Origin: Marinibaculum pumilum | Lineage (GTDB): Bacteria; Pseudomonadota; Alphaproteobacteria; Ferrovibrionales; Ferrovibrionaceae | Assembly: GCF_042646425.1 (NCBI RefSeq) | Contig: NZ_JBHRTR010000037.1 | Location: forward strand, 62,001-126,000 | Length of the DNA: 64,000 bases | Direction of reading: 5' to 3' | Part shown: piece by piece, positions 7,273-17,330 of the stretch | How the letters are laid out: every line of letters begins with the position of its first letter | How positions within the stretch are numbered: position 1 is the stretch's first letter | Position numbers and translations under genes: made by a program | The notes under the pieces: model-generated | What the model saw: only the letters and a program-made list of their open reading frames with translations | Databases searched by the model: none | What the model was told of the DNA's origin: nothing

Positions 7273-10148
7273 TCCAGCCGAACCGCCGACCGACCTCATG
7301 CCGCAACGCGCCGTCGCCCGCGGCCTCGCTCCTTCTGGCCCTCGGTATCGCCCTGCTGCCGGCCGCGGCGGCCGCGGCGGCCACGGACAGCCGGATCGGC
7401 GTCGCCTCCGCCATCAATCCGGAAGCGGAGGGCACGCCGCCGGGCGGCAGCCGCCGGGTGCTGCATGTCGGCATCGACATCCAGGCCGACGAGCGGGTGA
7501 CGACCACGGCCAACGGGCAGGTCCAGCTCCTGTTCCTGGACGGCTCGGCGATGAGCATCGGCCCCAACAGCGACTTGGTTCTGGATCGCTTCGTCTACGA
7601 TCCCGGCGACGATTCCGGCGAACTGGCGGTACGGCTCGGGCGCGGCGTCCTGCGCATCGTCGGCGGCCGCATCAGCAAGCGCGAGGCGATCCGGGTGGAG
7701 ACCACCTCGGCGACGATGGGCATCCGCGGCGGGATCGGCACATTCGCCGTCGGCGAGGATGGCGGGGTCACCGCCGGCTTCCTGTTCGGCGACAGCCTGA
7801 CGGTCACCAGCGCCGGCGTGACCCGCAGCACCGACCTGCCGGGCACCGTGATCGACATCCTTCCCGGCGCGCCGCCGGAACCGCCGCGGATCATGACCGG
7901 CACCGAGGTGACGGCGACCCTGTCGGTGTTCGAGGGTCGCGAACCGCCGCCGGAGCCGGCGGGCGAAGAGGCCGCCCAGGGCAATGGCCGGGACGGTGGC
8001 GGACAGCAGGGCGGCGGCAATGCCGATCCGGACGGTGCCCTGCAGCGCTCCGGCCTGTCGGGCGAGAGCAGCGGCGACGGGGAAAACGGCGCGCCGGTCG
8101 ACGGGGATGCCCGCGTCGCGACCGAGACGCACCTTGATACGGAGAGCAGCCGCGAAGTCCGGCAGCCCGAACTCGTCGTGCTGCGCCGGGACGATGACGA
8201 TCCCGACGAGCCCGTGGAGGAGGAGCCCGAGGTCGTGGAGGCGGAACCCGATGACGGCGACGCGCCGGAGGATGTGCCGGACGAGGTGGTAGAGGAGGAA
8301 CCCACCGATTCCGATGCCGTGGAGCGTGCCGGCGATGGCCGCCTGCTGCTGACCCCGCTGGTCACCGCCTACGATCCGGAAACCGGTGCCGCCACCCTCG
8401 GCGCGGCCAACAGCGCCTTCATCCGCAGCGCCGCGGAGGTGGGGGCCGACCTCGCCGTTGCCACCGCGACCGGCGGCAGCTACCGCTTCCCGCTGGTCGA
8501 GAACGGCGTGGAATATGCCATTTCCGACGCGGATTCCACCGCGCCGCTGGCCGCCTTCTCGGGCCGCATGCTGGCCCTTGCCGACGACAGCTTCTGGCGC
8601 GCCGGCGGGCGCGGCACCGCAGGCAGCGCCAGCGCGGGCCAGGACTTCCTGCTGTTCGGCGGCAGCCAGACCAGCCTGTCGCTGATCCCGACGACGGGCA
8701 GCACGGCCCTGGCCGTCGGCGGCCTGTTCGATCCTCTGCCCTTCGAGGGCGGCAGCATACCATTCGGCAGCAATGTGACGGGGACCGCCCTGTCGCCGCT
8801 CTACCTCCGCTACGGTCCCGGCATCTCCAGCGCCGACCGCACCGCCGGGCTGACCGCGCCGGTGGGCTTCCAGACCTCGCTGATGATCTCCGGCAGCGGC
8901 GCGGCGCAGGTCTCGCTGATGACGGGGACGATCCTGACCATCGTTGAGGAGGGGGCGCCTGGCAGCGGCCGTCCGGCCTTTGCCGGCACGCTGGTCGGCA
9001 GCCGTCGCGACAGCGCGACCGCAACCCCCACCGCGCTCGCCGCATCGGTGTCGAGCGCCGGCCTGCAGGAAGGCTCGGCGATGTTCGGCGGCAGCGGCCA
9101 GTACGCGGTCCTGGATCCCTCCGCACTGAGCCTGGACACGGCCAGCGGGACGGTCAGCCGCAGCACCTCCGCGATGTCCGCCACCGCCCTGGACGGTTCG
9201 GCGGCGCAGGGCGAATGGTTCAGCCAGATCGTGCAGCCCGGCGGGGCGACGCCGTCGGGCTATCTGTCCGAACGCAGCAGTCGCTTCATGCGCGGCTTCA
9301 CCGGCGGGGTCGGCGCGGCACGCAGCGCCGACGGCACGGTGGCCACCTTCACCCTGCGGAACGATCCCGGAGAAATCGCGCCGGGCGGGATCCTGGTCCG
9401 CACCGATACGAGCTCCGGCCGGGTGACGGCGGAACTGCGGGTCGAGCGGCAGGATGTCGGCGGCCTGCGCACCCTGCATCTGGGCGGCGACGGCGGCGGC
9501 GATCCGGCGACCGCGCCGACCAGCGCCTTCATCGACAATGGCCGCTACATCGCCCGCGACGCCGACACCATGGCAACCTCGGGCAGCACGCAGGCGGTCA
9601 GCCAGGCGCTGGTGCTGGTCACCGGCCGGTCGGTCAACCCGGCGGAGCTGTGGCCGGACGCCCAGACCTGCACCTGCGAATATCTGGACTGGGGCTTCTG
9701 GTCGGGCGCCACCAGCTGGCCCGACGGGTCGGAAGAGCGCTACCACATGGCGAGCTGGGTGGCCGGCGAACTGCCGGAACTGGTCGAGATCCCGACCTCC
9801 GGCAGCGCCAGCTATGCCGGCCAGATGATCGGCGGGGTGATCGACGGCGCGCAGCGCCATATCGCCAGCGGCGACATGAATGTCAACTGGAACTTCGGCA
9901 CCCGGGCCGGTGCGATGCAGGTCAACGGATTCGATGCTGCCGACTATGCCGGCAGCCTCTCATCGATCGACGGGCGCCAGATCACCGGCGCGGCGGAAAG
10001 CGTCGCCGCGGCCAGGACGATGTCGGTCGACGGCTCCTTCTTCAGCGGCGGCGGCGATCCGGTGGCGGCGATGGGCGGCAGCTTCGCGGTGCAGGGGCAG
10101 GCGGGCTATTCCGCCGCCGGCACCTGGATGCTCGACCGGACGAACTAG
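7269..10148 (+). CDS. FecR-domain exported protein, candidate secreted cargo 2
   Basis: This 959-residue protein is a paralogue of the preceding gene, alignable over the FecR domain and the whole C-terminal beta-rich half. The GTG start overlaps the previous stop codon as GTGA. That start gives a proper signal peptide (hydrophobic run LLLALGIALLPAAAAAAA, about residues 20-37), whereas starts further upstream read through the previous gene out of frame. The FecR domain keeps QADERVTTTANG and GPNSDLVLDRFVYD. The linker is different: very acidic (DDDDPDEPVEEEPEVVEAE) rather than Gly/Ser rich. The C-terminal half repeats CTCEYLDWGFWSG and ends with FFSGGGDPVAAMGGSF. No lipobox is present. The tandem arrangement points to a recent duplication with diversified linkers. 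Confidence 0.78.
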   Translation: MIQPNRRPTSCRNAPSPAASLLLALGIALLPAAAAAAATDSRIGVASAINPEAEGTPPGGSRRVLHVGIDIQADERVTTTANGQVQLLFLDGSAMSIGPNSDLVLDRFVYDPGDDSGELAVRLGRGVLRIVGGRISKREAIRVETTSATMGIRGGIGTFAVGEDGGVTAGFLFGDSLTVTSAGVTRSTDLPGTVIDILPGAPPEPPRIMTGTEVTATLSVFEGREPPPEPAGEEAAQGNGRDGGGQQGGGNADPDGALQRSGLSGESSGDGENGAPVDGDARVATETHLDTESSREVRQPELVVLRRDDDDPDEPVEEEPEVVEAEPDDGDAPEDVPDEVVEEEPTDSDAVERAGDGRLLLTPLVTAYDPETGAATLGAANSAFIRSAAEVGADLAVATATGGSYRFPLVENGVEYAISDADSTAPLAAFSGRMLALADDSFWRAGGRGTAGSASAGQDFLLFGGSQTSLSLIPTTGSTALAVGGLFDPLPFEGGSIPFGSNVTGTALSPLYLRYGPGISSADRTAGLTAPVGFQTSLMISGSGAAQVSLMTGTILTIVEEGAPGSGRPAFAGTLVGSRRDSATATPTALAASVSSAGLQEGSAMFGGSGQYAVLDPSALSLDTASGTVSRSTSAMSATALDGSAAQGEWFSQIVQPGGATPSGYLSERSSRFMRGFTGGVGAARSADGTVATFTLRNDPGEIAPGGILVRTDTSSGRVTAELRVERQDVGGLRTLHLGGDGGGDPATAPTSAFIDNGRYIARDADTMATSGSTQAVSQALVLVTGRSVNPAELWPDAQTCTCEYLDWGFWSGATSWPDGSEERYHMASWVAGELPELVEIPTSGSASYAGQMIGGVIDGAQRHIASGDMNVNWNFGTRAGAMQVNGFDAADYAGSLSSIDGRQITGAAESVAAARTMSVDGSFFSGGGDPVAAMGGSFAVQGQAGYSAAGTWMLDRTN

Positions 10149-10169
10149 AGCGTTCCCATCTTTGATAGA

Positions 10170-10455
10170 AGCATTGTCGTTCTCGGGCTTGACCCGAGAA
10201 CCCATTCCGCAAGCCGATCAGCAGCCGGAAGGCTGGCGGAATGGATCCCCGATCAAGTCGGGGATGACGATTGCGAATGTTGCGCCGCTTCCATCTTTCC
10301 CGGGCGCGCTCTAGTGTGTTCCCAGGCTCGGTCGACAACCTGTCGTTCTCGGGCTTGACCCGTCCACGGGCTTCGCCCGTGAACCCCATTCCGCCAGCCG
10401 CTCAGAAGCCGCAAAGCTGGCGGAATGGATCCCGGATCAAGTCCGGGATGACGAT
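10170..10455. repeat. Two REP-type palindromic elements at convergent gene ends
   Basis: The stretch between the plus-strand FecR gene and the minus-strand oxidoreductase gene holds two related units. The first has palindromes at 10180-10200 (TTCTCGGG/CCCGAGAA) and 10245-10265 (ATCCCCG/CGGGGAT) flanking ATTCCGC...GCGGAAT. The second (about 10342-10455) repeats this layout, ends in ATCCCGGATCAAGTCCGGGA, and has an extra nested hairpin CACGGGC/GCCCGTG near 10365. Each is preceded by a similar TAG(A)G(T)GTTCCCA stretch, so a ~160-bp unit appears duplicated. No coding capacity is seen in 10149-10525. The motif belongs to the palindromic elements scattered through many alphaproteobacterial genomes. 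Confidence 0.8.
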
Positions 10456-10525
10456 CGTGGTCACGTCACTGCTTCCACCCGAGCGGGGACCTTTCTGAGC
10501 GCTGCGGATAGCGGGCAGGCGGCGA

Positions 10526-13500
10526 TCACTCCGCCGCCCGGGCGGCAGCCTGCGGGTTGCGGAAGGCGTCCAGCAGCTTCTCCCGCTTCGGCTCCGCCGC
10601 CTTCATGTTGCGCTCGCGGACATGGCCGAAGCCGCGGATCTCTTCCGGCAGGGAGGCCAGAGCCACCGCGGCGGAATGGTTCTCCGGGGTCAGCTGCGCG
10701 GCCACCTCCGCCATCTGCGCCAGATAGGCGTCGCGCAGGGCCCGCTCCGCCCGGCGTTCCTCGGTGCGGCCGAAGATGTCCCAGAAGCCGCCGCGCAGGC
10801 CCTTCAGCCGCGCCAGCAGCTTGAAGGCCGGCAGCATCCAGGGGCCGAATTCCCGCTTCTGCAGCTCGCCGGTCGTGGGGTCGCGCTGCGCGATCAACGG
10901 CGGCGCCATGTGGAACCTCAGCTTGAATCCGCCGGCGAACTGCGCGTTCAGCTTCTTCTGGAAGCTGCCGTCGGTGTAGAGCCGCGCCACCTCGTACTCG
11001 TCCTTGATCGCCATCAGCTTGAAGGCATAGCGGGCGACGGCCTCCGCCAGGGCGGTCTGGCCGGGCACGGCGCGCGCCTCCGCGGCGGCGACCTTGTCGA
11101 CGATCTCCCGATAGCGGGCGGCATAGGCCGCGTCCTGGTAGTGGGCCAGGAAGGCCTCCCGCCGGGCGCGGATCTCCGGCAGGGTCGCGGCGATGTCCGG
11201 CTCGGCCGCCATGCGCTCCGCCTTCGGGCCGATCGCGCCTTCCACCGCCTCGGCATCGATGGCATGCAGCCGGCCCCAGGCGAAGGAGCGCTTGTTCGCC
11301 TCCACCGCCGCGCCGTTCAGCTCGATCGCCCGCAGCAGCGCGGACGAGGGCAGCGGGATCAGGCCGCGCTGGAAGGCATGGCCCAGCAGGAACATGTTGG
11401 CGGCGATGCTGTCGCCCATCAGCGCGGTGGCGATGCGGGTCGCTTCCAGGAACTCGGTCAGGTTGTCGCCGGCGGCCTCCCGGATCCGCTTCATCACCTT
11501 CGCGGTCTGGAAGTCCATGTTGTTGTTCAGGGTGAAGGCCGCGGTCGGCGTCATATGGCTGTTGATCACCGCATGGGTGACGCCGGACTGGATCTTGCCG
11601 ATCGCCTCCGCGGAGGCGGCGACCACCGGGTCGCAGCCCAGGATCACGTTGGCGCCGCCGGCGGCGATCTTCACCGCATGCAGGTCCTCGTCGCGGGTGG
11701 CGATGCGGACATGGCTCAGCACCGCGCCGTTCTTCTGCGCCAGGCCGGTGAAGTCCAGGACCGAGACGGCGCGCTCCTCGATATGGGCGGCCATGCCGAC
11801 CACCTGGCCGACGGTCACCACCCCGGTGCCGCCGATGCCGGTGATCAGGATGCCGTACGGCTTGTCGACGGCCGGGATCTCCGGCTCCGGCAGATGCGCC
11901 ATGCGCTCCACCAGGGCCTCGCGCTCCGCCTTTGCCGCCGCATCGACGCCGCCTTCGCTGGCGACCCGTACATGGCCGCCATGGACGGTGACGAAGCTGG
12001 GGCAGAAGCCCTTCACGCAGGAATAGTCCTTGTTGCAGGACGACTGGTTGATCCGGCGCTTGCGGCCGAACTCCGTCTCCAGCGGCTCCACGGAGACGCA
12101 GTTGGACTTCACCGAGCAGTCGCCGCAGCCCTCGCAGACCAGGTCGTTGATGAACACCCGCTTCGGCGGGTCCGGGAACTTGCCGCGCTTGCGCCGGCGC
12201 CGCTTCTCCGCCGCGCAGGTCTGGTCGTAGATCAGCACGGACACGCCTTGCGTGTCGCGCAGCTCGCGCTGCACCGCGTCCAGGTCGTCGCGGTGGTGGA
12301 AGGTCACCCCGGCGGCGAAGTCGGTGCCCAGCGGATACTTGTCCGGTTCGTCGGAGACGACGGCGATCCGGCGCACCCCCTCGCCATAGACCAGGTGGGT
12401 GATCTGCGGCACCGACAGCGAGCCTTCGACCGGCTGGCCGCCGGTCATCGCGACCGCGTCGTTGAACAGGATCTTGTAGGTGACGTTCACCCCGGCGGCG
12501 ACCGAGGCGCGGATCGCCAGATGGCCGGAATGGTAGTAGGTGCCGTCGCCCAGGTTCACGAAGACATGTTTTTCGTCCGTGAACGGCGCCTGGCCGATCC
12601 AGGGCGTGCCCTCGCCGCCCATCTGGGTGAAGGTCTGGGTCGAGCGGTCCATCCACAGCGCCATGAAGTGGCAGCCGATGCCGGCGACCGCGCGGCTGCC
12701 CTCCGGCACCTTGGTGGAGGTGTTGTGCGGGCAGCCGGAGCAGAAATAGGGCTTGCGCTCCACCGGCGCCGCCTCGGACTGCAGCATGCGCTCCTTCGCC
12801 TCGACGAAGGCCAGCCGCTCCTCCATCTTCGGCGAGTCGTAGAACCGCTTGATGCGCTGCGCGATCACCCGGGCGATCTGGGCGGGGCTCAGCTCCGCGC
12901 TGGCGGGCAGCAGCCACTTGCCGCCCTCGTCGAACTTGCCGACCAGGCGCGGGCGCACATCCTCCCGCCAGTTGTAGAGCTGCTCCTTCAGCTGGTTCTC
13001 GATGACGGCGCGCTTTTCCTCGACGACCAGGACCTCTTCCAGGCCATGGGCGAATTCGCGCGCGCCGTCGCGCTCCAGCGGCCAGACCATGCCGACTTTG
13101 TAGACCCGCAGGCCGATCTCGGCGGCCTTGGCATCGTCGATGCCCAGATCCTCCAGCGCCTGGCGGACGTCCAGATAGGACTTGCCGGTGGTGATGATGC
13201 CGAAGCGCGGCTTCGGGCTGTCGATCACCACCCGGTCGATGCGGTTGGCGCGGGCGAAGGCCAGGGCGGCATAGACCTTGTGGCGCTGCAGCCTGTCTTC
13301 CTGCCCCAGGATGTCGTCGGGCCAGCGGATGTTCAGCCCGCCGGGCGGCATCTCGAAATCCTCCGGCAGGCGGATCTGCAGCGCCTCGGCGTCGAGGTTC
13401 ACGGAGGCCGCGCTCTCCACCGTCTGGGTCACCGCCTTGAAGCCGACCCAGCAGCCGGAATAGCGCGACATCGCCCAGCCCAGCAGGCCGAAATCCAGGT

Positions 13501-14035
13501 ATTCCTGCACGTTCGCCGGATGCAGCACCGGGATCATGCAGGCCATCAGGTCGTGCTCGGACTGGTGCGGCAGGGTGGAGGAGGCCGCGGCATGATCGTC
13601 GCCCACCAGGGTCAGCACGCCGCCATGGGCGGAGGTGCCGGCGGCGTTGGCATGCTTGAACACGTCCAGGCAGCGGTCGACGCCGGGGCCCTTGCCGTAC
13701 CAGATGGAAAAGACGCCGTCGTAGCGGGCGCCCTTGTAGAGATTGGTCTGCTGGCTGCCCCAGACGGAGGTGGCGGCCAGATCCTCGTTCACCCCGGGAT
13801 TGAAGTGGATGTGGTTGTCCTGCAGGAACTTTCGCGCGCGCCACAGCGCCTGGTCGTAGTTCCCCAGCGGCGAGCCCCGATAGCCGGAGATGAAGCAGGC
13901 CGTGTTCAGGCCCGCTGCCAGGTCGCGCTGGCGCTGCAGCATCGGCAGGCGGACCAGCGCCTGGGTGCCGGTGAGGAAGACCCGGCCTTTCTCGAGCGTG
14001 TAGCGGTCATCCAGCGAAGCGACGGGCAGGCTCAT
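10526..14035 (-). CDS. Indolepyruvate ferredoxin oxidoreductase family protein (fused subunits)
   Basis: This 1169-residue protein is the fused alpha-beta form of indolepyruvate:ferredoxin oxidoreductase, which oxidatively decarboxylates aryl or branched 2-oxo acids to acyl-CoA with ferredoxin, in amino-acid breakdown. It starts with a pyrimidine-binding domain (TGTQALVRLPMLQRQRD, FISGYRGSPLGNYD). A TPP domain lies around residues 450-560 (CSGCPHNTST, GGEGTPWIGQAPF, NLGDGTYYHSG). A ferredoxin-like Cys cluster follows at about 630-670 (CEGCGDCSVKSNC, CNKDYSC). The gamma domain begins ILITGIGGTGVVTVGQ and a C-terminal helical region closes the protein. The start has GGAGGAAAGG about 8 bases upstream. 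It is transcribed alone behind a 338-bp leader region containing a palindrome at 14223-14247. Confidence 0.92.
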   Translation of the reverse strand: MSLPVASLDDRYTLEKGRVFLTGTQALVRLPMLQRQRDLAAGLNTACFISGYRGSPLGNYDQALWRARKFLQDNHIHFNPGVNEDLAATSVWGSQQTNLYKGARYDGVFSIWYGKGPGVDRCLDVFKHANAAGTSAHGGVLTLVGDDHAAASSTLPHQSEHDLMACMIPVLHPANVQEYLDFGLLGWAMSRYSGCWVGFKAVTQTVESAASVNLDAEALQIRLPEDFEMPPGGLNIRWPDDILGQEDRLQRHKVYAALAFARANRIDRVVIDSPKPRFGIITTGKSYLDVRQALEDLGIDDAKAAEIGLRVYKVGMVWPLERDGAREFAHGLEEVLVVEEKRAVIENQLKEQLYNWREDVRPRLVGKFDEGGKWLLPASAELSPAQIARVIAQRIKRFYDSPKMEERLAFVEAKERMLQSEAAPVERKPYFCSGCPHNTSTKVPEGSRAVAGIGCHFMALWMDRSTQTFTQMGGEGTPWIGQAPFTDEKHVFVNLGDGTYYHSGHLAIRASVAAGVNVTYKILFNDAVAMTGGQPVEGSLSVPQITHLVYGEGVRRIAVVSDEPDKYPLGTDFAAGVTFHHRDDLDAVQRELRDTQGVSVLIYDQTCAAEKRRRRKRGKFPDPPKRVFINDLVCEGCGDCSVKSNCVSVEPLETEFGRKRRINQSSCNKDYSCVKGFCPSFVTVHGGHVRVASEGGVDAAAKAEREALVERMAHLPEPEIPAVDKPYGILITGIGGTGVVTVGQVVGMAAHIEERAVSVLDFTGLAQKNGAVLSHVRIATRDEDLHAVKIAAGGANVILGCDPVVAASAEAIGKIQSGVTHAVINSHMTPTAAFTLNNNMDFQTAKVMKRIREAAGDNLTEFLEATRIATALMGDSIAANMFLLGHAFQRGLIPLPSSALLRAIELNGAAVEANKRSFAWGRLHAIDAEAVEGAIGPKAERMAAEPDIAATLPEIRARREAFLAHYQDAAYAARYREIVDKVAAAEARAVPGQTALAEAVARYAFKLMAIKDEYEVARLYTDGSFQKKLNAQFAGGFKLRFHMAPPLIAQRDPTTGELQKREFGPWMLPAFKLLARLKGLRGGFWDIFGRTEERRAERALRDAYLAQMAEVAAQLTPENHSAAVALASLPEEIRGFGHVRERNMKAAEPKREKLLDAFRNPQAAARAAE

Positions 14036-14373
14036 GGTCGTGCACCTTTCCTCCAGCGGGCTGGCCCTGTCCCGGCGCGGAATTCCCGGCTCGGGATGGC
14101 CCTTATTCCGGCGGGCCTGCCGCGGGATCCGCTCCGGATCGCCGCTGCCGGCCCTGGCCCTTCTGCGTGCAGCCATATTGTGCGCGCTGCCGCCATGTAC
14201 AGGCCGGCCGCATCCATCGGTTAATAGGTAAGCTATGCTGACCTATTTGCCAAGCGGGCCGCGGGCCGAGCCCGGGCCGGATGGTGCGGCAGCGACAGTT
14301 TAGGCTGCCTGCGCGGCGCTGGCGAACGGGCGCGGGCCGCCCGCTCGCCTCCCCGCGAACCTCTCCGGGCGGG
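14036..14373. other. Intergenic region upstream of the oxidoreductase gene
   Basis: No gene is seen here. Most of it is GC-rich, with one AT-rich island at about 14215-14252 that contains the palindrome annotated separately. The stretch carries the promoter of the minus-strand oxidoreductase gene and the end of the sigma-54 regulator gene, which stops at 14374. Confidence 0.6.
14223..14247. promoter_or_regulatory. 25-bp imperfect palindrome, candidate operator
   Basis: AATAGGTAAGC (14223-14233) and GCTGACCTATT (14237-14247) are inverted repeats with one mismatched pair and a TAT centre. It is AT-rich in a 70% GC background, 188 bp before the oxidoreductase start. The size and symmetry suit a dimeric repressor or activator site (MarR, TetR or Lrp types, for example). 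The cognate regulator is not identified. Confidence 0.5.
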
Positions 14374-15999
<1,626 letters not shown>

Positions 16000-16304
16000 G
16001 TTCTCTGTCTTCCCGCTCCAGGGATATAACCCGACTGGGCGCCCCTTCCGGTCGAATGCCGGGGAACGCACGGCCGTGCGTCGCGGCCGAGCCGCAGCCT
16101 GAGAACTGCTATTAACACGTCAGTTACCTCTGTCTCAATATGGGACGTTGGCAGCGGCACTATTTTTCTTCTGCAGGGGCATCCTGTCGCTGCCGCCGGC
16201 CCGCCCGGCGCCACCGCTTCGGCCTTTGACCCGTCGCGCGGCGCCTGTATGGTCCGGCCGCGGCGGCCGGCCGCTGGGCCGGTCCTTGTCAGTGCGTGGA
16301 TCCC
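16000..16304. other. Divergent intergenic region
   Basis: This is the shared upstream region of the sigma-54 regulator (minus) and the epimerase (plus). The only AT-rich stretch is 16105-16145, which contains the promoter-like hexamers annotated separately. No further gene is seen. Confidence 0.6.
16110..16138 (-). promoter_or_regulatory. Candidate sigma-70 promoter of the response regulator
   Basis: On the minus strand TTGAGA (16138-16133) and TTAATA (16115-16110) are separated by 17 bases. This is consistent with a housekeeping promoter about 105 bp before the regulator's GTG start. The TAAC-N7-TTAA overlapping it also resembles a degenerate CtrA site, but two bases deviate. Confidence 0.45.
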
Positions 16305-17312
16305 ATGACCGTCCTGGTAACCGGCGTCGCCGGCTTCATCGGCTATCACCTGAGCGAATCGCTGCTGGCGGCCGGCCGACCGGTCCTCGGCATCGACAAC
16401 CTGAACAACTATTACGACGTCAGCCTCAAGGAGGCCCGGCTGGAACGGCTGCAGCGGCATCCCGGCTTCCGCTTCCAGCGCCTGGACATCGCCGCGCCGG
16501 ACGCCTTTGCCGGACTGGACGCCGCGCCGGGCGGCCCGGTCACGGACATCGTGCATCTGGCGGCGCAGGCGGGGGTGCGCTACTCGATCGAGAACCCGAT
16601 GGCCTATATCCAGGCCAACCTGGTCGGCCATACGGCGGTGCTGGAATTTGCGCGGCACCTGCCGGGGCTGCGGCACATGGTCTATGCCTCCTCCTCCTCG
16701 GTCTATGGCGGCAACCGCAAGATGCCGTTTTCGGAAACGGACCCGGTCGACCGCCCGATCTCGCTCTATGCCGCCACCAAGAAGGCGGACGAACTGATCA
16801 GCCACGCCTATGCCCATCTCTACGACATCCCGCTGACAGGCCTGCGCTTCTTCACCGTCTACGGGCCCTGGGGGCGGCCGGACATGGCGCTGTTCCTGTT
16901 CACCCGCGCGATCCTGCAGGGCGAGCCGATCAAGGTGTTCAACCATGGCCGAATGGAGCGCGACTTCACCTATGTCGACGATATCGTGCGCGGCATCGTC
17001 GGCGTGCTGGAGCGGCCGCCGGTGCGCGGTGCCGGCAGCACCGACGCCGAGCAGGAGGATGCCGCGCCGCACCGGGTCTACAATATCGGCAACAGCCGGC
17101 CGGAGCCGCTGATGCGGATGATCGGCCTTCTGGAGGCGGAACTGGGGCAGGAAGCACGCAAGGAGTTCCTGCCCATGCAGCCCGGCGACGTGCCGGCCAC
17201 CGCGGCCGATACATCGGCGATCGAGCGCGACATCGGCTTCCGCCAGACCACGCCGATCGAGGTGGGCATTCCGCGCTTCGTGGCCTGGTACCGCGATTTC
17301 TACGGCGTCTAG
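16305..17312 (+). CDS. NAD-dependent epimerase, UDP-glucuronate 4-epimerase-like
   Basis: This is a 335-residue short-chain dehydrogenase-type sugar-nucleotide epimerase. The Rossmann motif TGVAGFIG begins about residue 6. YASSSSVYGGN (about residue 130) supplies the catalytic Ser/Thr, and YAATKK gives Tyr155 and Lys159. FFTVYGPWGRPDMALFLFT and MERDFTYVDDIV are characteristic of UDP-glucuronate 4-epimerases (LpsL/CapI type), which make UDP-galacturonate for lipopolysaccharide or capsule. The ATG at 16305 is preferred over a GTG 9 bases upstream. It stands alone among non-polysaccharide genes, so the end product is unknown. Confidence 0.9.
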   Translation: MTVLVTGVAGFIGYHLSESLLAAGRPVLGIDNLNNYYDVSLKEARLERLQRHPGFRFQRLDIAAPDAFAGLDAAPGGPVTDIVHLAAQAGVRYSIENPMAYIQANLVGHTAVLEFARHLPGLRHMVYASSSSVYGGNRKMPFSETDPVDRPISLYAATKKADELISHAYAHLYDIPLTGLRFFTVYGPWGRPDMALFLFTRAILQGEPIKVFNHGRMERDFTYVDDIVRGIVGVLERPPVRGAGSTDAEQEDAAPHRVYNIGNSRPEPLMRMIGLLEAELGQEARKEFLPMQPGDVPATAADTSAIERDIGFRQTTPIEVGIPRFVAWYRDFYGV

Positions 17313-17330
17313 CCGGGGAGTGAGAGAAAG

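Noticed and set aside
4087..9860. Very long open frames on the minus strand opposite the two FecR genes (about 1070 and 850 codons)
   Set aside because: They have Arg/Ala/Gly-dominated composition, no domains and no start signals, and arise because GC-rich codons on the plus strand rarely give stop codons on the other strand.
4246..10148. FecR proteins as anti-sigma regulators of a FecIRA-type iron system
   Set aside because: No ECF sigma factor or TonB receptor is adjacent, the proteins have cleavable signals without a transmembrane helix, and the FecR domain is N-terminal to a long exported region.
10461..14224. Open frames of more than 1100 codons in other frames across the indolepyruvate oxidoreductase gene
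   Set aside because: The frame used here contains the TPP, iron-sulfur and gamma-domain motifs in order; the others are low-complexity shadows.
16110..16126. A second CtrA site upstream of the sigma-54 regulator
   Set aside because: Only one TTAA half is intact; the other reads TAAC on the relevant strand, so it is better explained as part of a sigma-70 promoter.
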